From positions 1 to 5,330 of the forward strand of contig JAHFQF010000131.1 of NCBI GenBank assembly GCA_023266435.1: a DNA stretch of 5,330 nt, in the 5' to 3' direction. This document shows, one piece after another, positions 1-5,273 of the stretch (position 1 is its first letter; every line of letters starts with the position of its first letter). The translations under genes and the position numbers were made by a program. Under the pieces are notes generated by a model. The model saw nothing but the letters and a program-made list of their open reading frames with translations. It did not search any database and was not told where the DNA came from. Source of the stretch: Legionellales bacterium (GTDB taxonomy: Bacteria; Pseudomonadota; Gammaproteobacteria; Berkiellales; Berkiellaceae).

Positions 1-171
1 CTCAAGATACTGCTTTATGTCATCATAGTTTTCTCTAAGATAGTGTTTCAGCTCCTCAACCAAAGCATCTCTTGTAGGCGAGCTAGGGGACGGCTGTGCA
101 TCAATTTCATAAATACTAACAATGTTTAAGTCCATATTTACAAACTCAAGTGTATACGTAGTATGAGACAT
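1..171 (-). CDS. N-terminal part of an unrecognised protein (runs off the left edge)
   Basis: An open frame of 57 codons runs from an ATG at 171-169 to the window edge without a stop. It begins MSHTTYTLEFVNMDLN. A purine-rich ribosome binding site (AGAGGGG, 175-181) lies just upstream, and a good sigma70-type promoter sits at 266-294, so this looks like the true 5' end of a gene. The visible part has no signal peptide or membrane segment. It has a beta-like start, then a Pro/Ser-rich stretch (about residues 26-33), then an acidic, probably helical part (about 35-57, with DALVEELKHYLRENYDD). I recognise no family. It is separated from the flagellar operon by about 400 bp and a terminator, so it is probably a separate transcription unit unrelated to motility. 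That it is a gene is fairly likely; its function is unknown. Confidence 0.62.
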   Translation of the reverse strand, partial: MSHTTYTLEFVNMDLNIVSIYEIDAQPSPSSPTRDALVEELKHYLRENYDDIKQYLE

Positions 172-265
172 ACGCCCCTCTTTCAGTTAAAAACCAAACC
201 ATGGTAGATTTTGATAAATAGTGTCCGCCGGCCGAAATAACCAAGCCACGCACAAATAAGCTATT

Positions 266-294
266 ATAATAACAAAACAAGCCATTCAGGTCAA
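266..294 (-). promoter_or_regulatory. Sigma70-type promoter for the left-edge gene
   Basis: On the minus strand, TTGACC (294-289) is followed after exactly 17 nt by TATTAT (271-266). A perfect TATAAT overlaps it at 268-263, but with a longer 20-nt spacer. Transcription would start near 255-260 and give a 5' leader of about 85-90 nt before the ATG at 171. The leader contains a GC-rich palindromic patch around 225-234. This fits a housekeeping promoter and does not resemble the FliA (sigma28) consensus. Seen directly in sequence; activity is inferred. Confidence 0.5.
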
Positions 295-468
295 TGTTAT
301 TAAATTAACTAATTTTTAAGCTTAGCATCTTTCAGAAAGAATGCGTGCAAGCCCACGCACTATATTTTGCCATCTCCGTAAAACGGGTTCTCTAGACCCC
401 AATTCGGAGTTTTCGAATAAAGCAAGATGAGCATATCTCTGGCCAAATGCGGGGATTTATTTTGTAAT

Positions 469-494
469 CAAATGGCGCCGGGAGGCGCCATTTG
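469..494. repeat. Perfect 11-bp inverted repeat with a 4-nt GGGA loop
   Basis: CAAATGGCGCC (469-479) and GGCGCCATTTG (484-494) are exact reverse complements separated by GGGA. Read on the plus strand, the loop fits the GNRA tetraloop pattern, which would make a very stable RNA hairpin. Neither side has a T-run, so it is not a typical rho-independent terminator. Possible roles are a repetitive extragenic palindrome, an RNA-stabilising structure or part of a small RNA; the sequence alone does not decide. Confidence 0.6.
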
Positions 495-562
495 TAGCCA
501 TGGATGGGGCTGTCAAAAAATAGAACTCCGTCTTACCACAAAAACAGAGCTTCTCGTGCGTA

Positions 563-586
563 AAAAACCCCAAACCGGGGGTTTTT
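563..586 (-). terminator. Rho-independent terminator of the flagellar/zinc-ribbon transcript
   Basis: On the minus strand, AAAAACCCC (586-578), a 6-nt loop and GGGGTTTTT (571-563) form a stem that ends in a run of six T residues (567-562). The stem overlaps the stop codon of the zinc-ribbon membrane protein (587-585). The complementary A and T tracts make it nearly symmetric, so it could also stop transcripts arriving on the plus strand from the left. It marks the 3' end of the operon. Confidence 0.85.
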
Positions 587-1751
587 AATAATGCCCACAG
601 TGCTCACACACAGACAGATCTTTGAATTTCGGCTGCTGACAAACAGCGCATTGAATCCTTAACTGGTGAGCACATTTGGGGCAGTAATTCATTGATAAAT
701 CAATGGAAAAGGCGCATCTTGGGCACTTTCTGTCTTTCAGGTAACGTATGGCGATCGCGCCGGGTGAAAATATTTTCTTTTGAATATAATACACAATTCC
801 GCCAAATAGAAAAATAATAAGCAACACCAAGCCATAATATGCCAAATACCTCAGGAAAATAAATTGCTTAAAAAAGCTCAAACATAATTCAAGCAAATGT
901 CTAGGTAAAGTTTCATATAGAAAAACACCCGTCACTTGCAAGGAAAGAATCGCTGTTGAAAACACTAAAGCTGCTGCAATGACAGTATAAGGACTATTGA
1001 TGCGTTTATAGGAAAAATATTTTCTTAGACTGATTACAAAAAATGGCAAGATAAAAACGGACATCAAAAGAAAAACTTTAAATTGATACCAAGCATTATC
1101 CCTCTGGTGCAAACGCAAGGCTTCATCATACAGCACCTTGTAATTTGCCTCATGCTGCTTTAACTCAGCCAGCAATTGCTCGCTTTCACTGAGCGACGCT
1201 AGCTTTTGCGCTTCTAACGCAGCCAAGGCTTTATTTTCCATGGACAGTGTCTGTGATGCGGAATCACGATCAATAATACCAGGCACTTGCGCTTGCTGCT
1301 CTTCAAGACTTAATGTGTAATTGCTAGCACTTCTATCACGCCTGACCGCTATTTCATTGATTTTATTATTAACTGTTTCTAGCTGTTCTTTTAATGCAAA
1401 ATAGCGTGATAGTTTTGGATACAGAGAAACAATCCACGACTTAACACCGGCTTGCTCCTCATACCAACTCCAGGTACAACGCTGCTCACGTAATGAATCC
1501 GCTGAGTTTGCAGAGTAATTATCGTACCAATAGCGGTTGTTATTTGAAAAACTTAATATCGCTTGCATCTGCCCTGCGCACAAAGAAAGCTCAGCAGGCA
1601 TGCTGGGGATTTTTTCTAAATCTCGAAAAACAGTCTGACCAACTTGTACAATACAAAGCATCATGAGCATGAGCAGCGCATAACCCAACTTAGTGGTTTT
1701 CTTTTCACTGATTTCTTCATAAGGAGCAGGATGATGTGGTTGTTCTTTCAC
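585..1751 (-). CDS. Membrane protein with periplasmic coiled coil and C-terminal double zinc ribbon
   Basis: I recognise no named family. The frame also allows an ATG at 1784 (399 aa). I prefer the GTG at 1751 (388 aa) because it has a strong ribosome binding site (AAGAGGGG, 1767-1760, 8-nt spacer), while the ATG has none. In 399-aa numbering, hydrophobic segments lie at about 33-51, 236-253, 266-289 and 313-334. The stretch between the first two (52-235) is a predicted periplasmic domain: an aromatic, Cys-containing part (about 69-125), then a long Glu/Gln/Leu-rich coiled coil (about 127-225). Basic residues flank the cytoplasmic loops, which puts both termini in the cytosol. The C-terminus has two zinc ribbons of identical spacing, C-X2-C-X10-C-X2-C (354-371 and 379-396). 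It follows the DUF2802-like gene by 67 nt in the same direction and precedes the terminator, so it may be cotranscribed. A link to motility is inferred from position only. Confidence 0.88.
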   Translation of the reverse strand: MKEQPHHPAPYEEISEKKTTKLGYALLMLMMLCIVQVGQTVFRDLEKIPSMPAELSLCAGQMQAILSFSNNNRYWYDNYSANSADSLREQRCTWSWYEEQAGVKSWIVSLYPKLSRYFALKEQLETVNNKINEIAVRRDRSASNYTLSLEEQQAQVPGIIDRDSASQTLSMENKALAALEAQKLASLSESEQLLAELKQHEANYKVLYDEALRLHQRDNAWYQFKVFLLMSVFILPFFVISLRKYFSYKRINSPYTVIAAALVFSTAILSLQVTGVFLYETLPRHLLELCLSFFKQFIFLRYLAYYGLVLLIIFLFGGIVYYIQKKIFSPGAIAIRYLKDRKCPRCAFSIDLSMNYCPKCAHQLRIQCAVCQQPKFKDLSVCEHCGHY

Positions 1752-1759
1752 TGAATGAA

Positions 1760-1767
1760 CCCCTCTT
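1760..1767 (-). promoter_or_regulatory. Ribosome binding site supporting the GTG start at 1751
   Basis: AAGAGGGG on the minus strand lies 8 nt before GTG (1751-1749). The only upstream in-frame ATG (1784) is preceded by AT-rich sequence without a purine tract, so this site decides the start of the zinc-ribbon membrane protein. Confidence 0.6.
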
Positions 1768-1783
1768 TGCATGCCAGCATGCA
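1768..1783. repeat. 16-bp palindrome immediately before the zinc-ribbon gene
   Basis: TGCATGC (1768-1774), a 2-nt centre, and GCATGCA (1777-1783) form a perfect inverted repeat. It abuts the ribosome binding site of the zinc-ribbon protein and lies between its alternative ATG and preferred GTG starts. It could be an operator for a dimeric regulator. In RNA it could fold as a 6-bp stem with a 4-nt loop. It may equally be chance repetition of GCATGC. Confidence 0.4.
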
Positions 1784-1818
1784 TGAGTTTAAAGATTCAA
1801 TAATATAACATGTTTTAG

Positions 1819-2241
1819 CTAAGGCGTATTTTGCTCTTCTTGTTTATCTTGCATATCAACGGTGCTTTCTGATGACAGATCAAACGTCATGGCGATGAGC
1901 TTTGCTTCGGATTTACTCAAGCCACAGGTTTTTTCAACGTCTTCTAAGCTCGCCCCCAGCATTAGAAGCTTTTTTGCTTGTGTAAACAGCGATTGCGGTG
2001 GATTGAGTGGGTTTTGAATTGATTGTCGTTGAGCAATCAATTTTTTAATGGATTTTTCAGCCTCAATGAGACGCTGCCCAAATCCCTGCTGCGTGCTGCA
2101 TAAGGCATTGAACTCATGAAGGATTTGCTCTAGGGTATTTTCCTGTATCATCAGTTTGTCATTGGTTTTTTTAAGCTGATAACCTAAAAATCCCGTCATG
2201 GCGATAAACACGCCACCAAGACCCAATGTTAGTATCGTCAT
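1819..2241 (-). CDS. DUF2802-like membrane-anchored protein of the chemotaxis/flagellar cluster
   Basis: A 140-residue protein of unknown biochemical role. Residues 2-22 are one hydrophobic N-terminal segment (membrane anchor). Residues about 25-75 form a charged, probably coiled-coil stretch. Residues 84-120 (core AKKLLMLGASLEDVEKTCGL) resemble the small helical DUF2802 domain, with its pattern of an Ala/Leu-rich helix, Gly-Ala and a Cys-Gly-Leu-Ser turn. The tail is acidic and Gln-rich. In Pseudomonas-type clusters a DUF2802 protein follows cheW at the end of the chemotaxis genes. Here it directly follows the cheA-like gene with no cheW between. Its ATG overlaps the cheA stop (ATGA, 2241-2238), and a strong AAGGAG site lies 8 nt upstream, so expression is coupled to the kinase. 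The family call comes from motif memory and synteny; its molecular function is not known to me. Confidence 0.8.
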   Translation of the reverse strand: MTILTLGLGGVFIAMTGFLGYQLKKTNDKLMIQENTLEQILHEFNALCSTQQGFGQRLIEAEKSIKKLIAQRQSIQNPLNPPQSLFTQAKKLLMLGASLEDVEKTCGLSKSEAKLIAMTFDLSSESTVDMQDKQEEQNTP

Positions 2242-3329
2242 TTTCGAGCTCCTTCTGACTTCATGACTGGATGTAATGGGATACGTAACTCAAATTGCGT
2301 GCCTTTCTTTCTAGTCGAAGTAATGATTAATTTCCCTCGCAAAGCATCCATTTGATTTTTAACTGCATCCATTCCAAACCCTCTCCCAGACAAATCATTC
2401 ACTTCTTCACGTGTTGAAAATCCAGGCGTTAAAATCAATTCAAAAATTTCTGACTCTTGCAGCGTCTTAGCTTTGGCTTCTGTGACCAACCCTAATGCAA
2501 TCGCTTTTTTTAACACCAAAGCCGCATTAACCCCCTCTCCATCATCAGAGATAGTGAGCATCAGTGTTTCGGCTTCTTTTTTTGCTGTAATCTGAATGCA
2601 ACCGACCCTGGGTTTTCGCGCTAATTTTCTTAGATCGGGCGTTTCTATACCATGGTCTAATGCATTTCGAATCAAATGAACCAAGGGATCAAATAATACT
2701 TCTATCACACTCTGATCAACAGCCACTTTTTCACCCGAAATGATAAAGTTGACTTCTTTGCCGAGCTTTCTAGCTAAATCAGAAACTAAAGGTGGGAATT
2801 TTTTAAATAATTTGTTTAAAGTCTGCGTTTTGTTTTTTGAGTTATTCTTTTCTTTTGTGATATTTTTTTTGTTTTGAATGTCTTTAATAAGATCATCATA
2901 TTGAAACTGAGACCAGTCCACCATATCCGCTTTCACTGTATGCGCTGTATTGTGAGTAGCAACAAGCTGATTGAGCATTGACAACAAAGACTCCTGACAA
3001 TCATCTGGTCTTTTAGCGTGACACAGAGCATCTAGCATTTTCTCTAATGCATTATTGCCTTGTAAAACAGCATCAACAATCCCTTGTGACATGGTTATTT
3101 TATCGGTGCGCAAAGCATCAAAAATCGCTTCTAAATGATGACATAGCAAAACAATGGGATCTAAACTTAAAAAGCCTGCCCCACCCTTAATGCTGTGATA
3201 GCTGCGCATTAATTCATTCATAAGTTCAGGATTTTTATTTTCTAATAATAATAAATTTTCACGAATACAATGTAGTCTTTCGCTTGCTTCTGTAGCATAA
3301 TCCTGCATTACATCATCTGAAAAATTCAA
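2238..3329 (-). CDS. cheA: Minimal CheA-type histidine kinase (P1 and P4 only; no P2, P5 or complete P3)
   Basis: A 363-residue cytoplasmic protein, about half the length of a normal CheA (roughly 650-750 aa). Residues 1-125 are a His-phosphotransfer P1 domain with phosphoacceptor His45 in YHSIKGGAGFLSL. Residues 126-170 are a linker that ends in a Lys/Asn-rich run. Residues 171-352 are the P4 ATPase: N box HLIRNALDHGIE (218-229), G1 DDGEGV (262-267), F box GFSTREEV (303-310), G2 GRGFGMD (315-321) and the GT block (343-350). All ATP-binding boxes look intact. Only the last part of the P3 helix (about 172-190, LFKKFPPLVSDLARKLG) remains. Translation ends 11 residues after P4, so the CheW-like P5 domain is missing. 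The start is TTG (3329), overlapping the cheY stop as ATTGA, with a good GAAAGGA site (3343-3337). The next Met codon (3308) lacks one. Expected role: autophosphorylation and transfer to the adjacent CheY. Dimerisation and receptor coupling cannot be conventional. Confidence 0.9.
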   Translation of the reverse strand: MNFSDDVMQDYATEASERLHCIRENLLLLENKNPELMNELMRSYHSIKGGAGFLSLDPIVLLCHHLEAIFDALRTDKITMSQGIVDAVLQGNNALEKMLDALCHAKRPDDCQESLLSMLNQLVATHNTAHTVKADMVDWSQFQYDDLIKDIQNKKNITKEKNNSKNKTQTLNKLFKKFPPLVSDLARKLGKEVNFIISGEKVAVDQSVIEVLFDPLVHLIRNALDHGIETPDLRKLARKPRVGCIQITAKKEAETLMLTISDDGEGVNAALVLKKAIALGLVTEAKAKTLQESEIFELILTPGFSTREEVNDLSGRGFGMDAVKNQMDALRGKLIITSTRKKGTQFELRIPLHPVMKSEGARK

Positions 3330-3712
3330 TGAAATATCCTTTCTATTTTTTCCTTTAACGTAGCTGCGTTAAAAGGTTTTACAATGTATCCATTGATACC
3401 ATGTTGCGCCGCCTCTATCACCTGCTCTCTTTTGGCCTCTGCTGTGATCATGAGCACAGGCAAATGCTCTAACTGCTGTATTTGTCTGATTCTTTTTAAT
3501 AGCTCAATGCCTTCCATTCTGGGCATATTCCAGTCTGAGATGACCAAATCAAAATTCTCAGCTTTTAAAATCCCAAGCGCCATTGACCCATCCTCGGCTT
3601 CTGTTACATTGGAAAAACCTAGTTCTTTGAGTAAATTTCTAATAATTCTACGCATGGTTTTAAAGTCATCAACAACCAGAATTTTAATATTATTATCCAC
3701 AATCAACCCCAT
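3326..3712 (-). CDS. cheY: Chemotaxis response regulator CheY
   Basis: A single-domain receiver protein of 128 residues, closely resembling enterobacterial CheY (LVVDDF, MRRIIRNLLKELGF, ISDWNMP, TAEAK and VKPF blocks). In this numbering the acidic pocket is Asp15/Asp16, the phosphoacceptor is Asp60 (SDWNMP), the switch residues are Thr90 and Tyr109, and the conserved lysine is Lys112. There is no output domain, as expected for the protein that diffuses to FliM at the flagellar switch. The ATG at 3712 overlaps fliA by 10 nt but lacks a clear ribosome binding site. A GTG at 3700 has GGGG six nt upstream, leaves a 2-nt gap after fliA and would give 124 residues, so the start is uncertain. It lies between fliA and cheA. 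The usual cheZ is absent, so the source of CheY-P dephosphorylation is not visible here. Confidence 0.97.
   Translation of the reverse strand: MGLIVDNNIKILVVDDFKTMRRIIRNLLKELGFSNVTEAEDGSMALGILKAENFDLVISDWNMPRMEGIELLKRIRQIQQLEHLPVLMITAEAKREQVIEAAQHGINGYIVKPFNAATLKEKIERIFH
3337..3343 (-). promoter_or_regulatory. Ribosome binding site supporting the TTG start of the cheA-like gene
   Basis: GAAAGGA on the minus strand lies 7 nt before TTG (3329-3327). The first in-frame ATG, at codon 8 (3308), has no purine tract. The site lies inside the 3' end of cheY, so the kinase is probably translated by coupling to cheY. Confidence 0.6.
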
Positions 3713-4428
3713 TCGCCCATTTTTGATTTTAATCTAACGACTGCCTGCGAATGGATCTGACTGACGCGTGATTCGGTCACGCCTAAGACCTCTCCAATTT
3801 CTCTTAAGTTTAGGTCTTCGTCATAATACAACGCCAAAACCAAAGCTTCTTTTTCAGGCAAAGATTTGATTGCCTCTTTCAAAGCATCTTTGAATTCATT
3901 GTACAAGACCCTATCAACGGGTTGAGAGTGATTGCTCATATGGACATCATCAATTACATCATCAGTAATACCTAAATCATCCAAACCAAATACTTTCACA
4001 TAGCAAATTTCATTTGTCATTTTAAAGTATTGACCTACAGTGACCTGTAATAAATCTGCAATTTCTTGAGGAGTTGCAGCGCTGCCTGTTTGACCTTCTA
4101 TTGCGCGGATTGCTTCTGATATTCTTCTGGAGTTTCTATGAATGGAGCGAGGAGCCCAATCCCCTTTTCTGACTTCATCTAACATAGAGCCCTTAATGCG
4201 GATACCCGCATAGGTTTCAAAAGAAGCCCCTTTCGTTTCATCAAATTTATCAACCGCCTCCATAAGACCAATGATCCCAGCCTGATATAGGTCATCCAAC
4301 ATAATCACTGGCGGCAGCCTGGCGATGAGATGATGCGCAATACGTTTCACCAAAACCATGTTATCTAAAATGATTCTTTCTTTGTCTTTCTCATAACCTT
4401 GCTTTGTTTTTTTCTGATAAGCACTCAT
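3703..4428 (-). CDS. fliA: Flagellar sigma factor FliA (sigma28)
   Basis: A 241-residue sigma factor, close to the usual length of about 240. Region 2 is at about 22-110 (RLPPVIMLDDLYQAGIIGL, then FETYAGIRIKGSMLDE and DWAPRS for -10 recognition and melting). The region 3 helices are at about 110-150, and region 4 is at about 175-238 (SLPEKEALVLALYY, LREIGEVLGVTESRVSQIHS, a helix-turn-helix for the -35 element). It directs RNA polymerase to late flagellar, motor and chemotaxis promoters, classically held in check by FlgM, which is not in this window. The start is the ATG at 4428 with AGGGG (4440-4436) 7 nt upstream. A TTG one codon earlier would add one residue. The ATG shares a base with the fleN stop (TGATG), so translation is coupled. 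Its 3' end may overlap cheY by 10 nt. Confidence 0.97.
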   Translation of the reverse strand: MSAYQKKTKQGYEKDKERIILDNMVLVKRIAHHLIARLPPVIMLDDLYQAGIIGLMEAVDKFDETKGASFETYAGIRIKGSMLDEVRKGDWAPRSIHRNSRRISEAIRAIEGQTGSAATPQEIADLLQVTVGQYFKMTNEICYVKVFGLDDLGITDDVIDDVHMSNHSQPVDRVLYNEFKDALKEAIKSLPEKEALVLALYYDEDLNLREIGEVLGVTESRVSQIHSQAVVRLKSKMGEWG

Positions 4429-5261
4429 CAACTTACCCCTTGCTGAAATCCGTTTTGCTCAAGCATCAGTTTTTCAAAAAAGAAACTAATCCCCCCGGTA
4501 GGCGCTGTTTGAGAAACCTGATCTAAACGGTTCACAATGGCATGAAATGCTTTGGCGCTTTTTGAGCCTGGGAACGCTTCTACTACAGGTTGTTGCTTAA
4601 TAATGGCTTTCCTAATGTACTCGTCATTAGGAATAATCCCTAATAATTCAATATTCACATTTAAGAACTGATTTACAATGCGTATAAAATGCTTGAATGT
4701 CGCTTGACCTTCTGCTTCAGAAGAGGCCATATTCACAATCACCTGAAAGCTGTCTTTTTGATAATAATTCGAGACTATCTTTATGAGTGCATACGCGTCT
4801 TTAATGGATGTAATTTCCTTGTTAATCACAATGATGATATTGGCCGACGCAGACAGTAATTGACAAACAGATTCATGCAAACCCGCAGCAGTATCAATGA
4901 TTAAATTATCTGTCTTATCATAAATATCGTCAAAAGCCTTAATGAGATTTGCCTGCTGAGCTCTGCTTAACTGAGCCAGTTTTTGAATACCAGAACCACC
5001 TGAGATGAGTTTTAATCCACTGGGCGCAGTTGTTACGATTTCATCTAGAGACATACCTTCATATAAAAAATGATATAAATTAAATTTCGTTTTTACACCC
5101 ACGACCAGATCCACATTTGCCAGCCCAAAATCTCCATCCAATAAAAAGGTGTTTTGATTTTTTGAGGCTAATAGGGTGGCGATATTGGCAGCAATTTGAG
5201 TCTTACCCACGCCTCCTTTTCCTCCCGTCACTGCAATCACCTTTTTTTGAATTATTTTCAT
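4428..5261 (-). CDS. fleN: Flagellar number regulator FleN/FlhG (MinD-like ATPase)
   Basis: A 277-residue MinD/ParA-family ATPase that, in polar flagellates, restrains flagellar number. It acts with FlhF at the pole and, in Pseudomonas and Vibrio, on the FleQ/FlrA master regulator. Seen here: a deviant Walker A GGKGGVGKT (residues 13-21), the second nucleotide motif LLDGDFGLANVD (40-51), Walker B/switch LIIDTAAGL (120-128), and a FleN-type segment ending in DAYALIK (155-161). A Phe-rich, possibly amphipathic C-terminal helix ISFFFEKLML (258-267) could bind membrane. There is no N-terminal DQAxxLR activation motif. I chose the ATG at 5261 because AAGGGA (5273-5268) lies 6 nt upstream; a TTG at 5282 in the same frame would give 284 residues. 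It precedes fliA with a TGATG junction. The fleN-fliA-cheY order separates it from cell-division MinD. Confidence 0.95.
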   Translation of the reverse strand: MKIIQKKVIAVTGGKGGVGKTQIAANIATLLASKNQNTFLLDGDFGLANVDLVVGVKTKFNLYHFLYEGMSLDEIVTTAPSGLKLISGGSGIQKLAQLSRAQQANLIKAFDDIYDKTDNLIIDTAAGLHESVCQLLSASANIIIVINKEITSIKDAYALIKIVSNYYQKDSFQVIVNMASSEAEGQATFKHFIRIVNQFLNVNIELLGIIPNDEYIRKAIIKQQPVVEAFPGSKSAKAFHAIVNRLDQVSQTAPTGGISFFFEKLMLEQNGFQQGVS

Positions 5262-5267
5262 AGTCAA

Positions 5268-5273
5268 TCCCTT
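5268..5273 (-). promoter_or_regulatory. Ribosome binding site of fleN
   Basis: AAGGGA on the minus strand, 6 nt before ATG (5261-5259). It overlaps the stop codon of the upstream gene (5274-5272). It favours the ATG over the TTG at 5282 and implies coupling to the upstream gene. Confidence 0.6.

Larger units (their letters stand above)
172..562. other. Gene-free intergenic region with several potential hairpins
   Basis: About 390 bp without a convincing coding frame separates the left-edge gene from the flagellar operon terminator. Its left part (172-300) is the leader and promoter of the left-edge gene. Positions 300-335 are AT-rich with no recognised signal. From about 340 to 560 the sequence changes to a patchwork of short complementary segments. 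TGCGTG/CACGCA pairs at 342-347 with 354-359. CTCCG/CGGAG pairs at 374-378 with 405-409 and encloses GGGT/ACCC at 385-388 with 396-399. A perfect 11-bp hairpin lies at 469-494. AGAACTC (522-528) can pair imperfectly with GAGCTTCT (547-554). No tRNA, rRNA, tmRNA, RNase P or SRP RNA was recognised. It could be an interspersed repeat, a decayed element or a small RNA gene. Confidence 0.5.

Noticed and set aside
215..240. Possible FliA (sigma28) promoter, TAAA followed by GCCGAAATAA on the plus strand
   Set aside because: The -10 has an extra base compared with GCCGATAA, the spacing from TAAA is 12 instead of about 15, and no gene lies downstream on that strand.
341..430. Plus-strand frame of 29 codons beginning MRASPRTIFCHLRKTG
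   Set aside because: It is very short, has no strong ribosome binding site or promoter, and its sequence is explained by the paired segments at 342-359 and 374-409. It might be a remnant inside a repeat, but I cannot support it as a gene.
469..494. Perfect hairpin read as a terminator
   Set aside because: There is no T-run on either side; the terminator at 563-586 already ends the operon.
1785..1818. Possible promoter (TATATT/TATTAT) in front of the zinc-ribbon gene
   Set aside because: The AT-rich boxes have no acceptable -35 partner at 16-18 nt. Readthrough from the upstream operon is the simpler explanation.
2238..3329. cheA as a frameshifted pseudogene
   Set aside because: The frame is continuous, both domains are complete with all catalytic motifs, and both junctions keep good ribosome binding sites. 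No P5-like coding sequence is seen downstream in another frame, because the next gene, which starts in the overlap, is DUF2802-like.
3384..3737. Plus-strand open frame of 117 codons
   Set aside because: It lies antisense to cheY and the end of fliA, both unmistakable. Its translation is Ser/Ile-rich with no family resemblance.
4428..5261. Cell-division MinD or a plasmid ParA
   Set aside because: The FleN-type DAYALIK segment and the fleN-fliA-cheY order point to the flagellar paralogue; no minC/minE or parB lies alongside.
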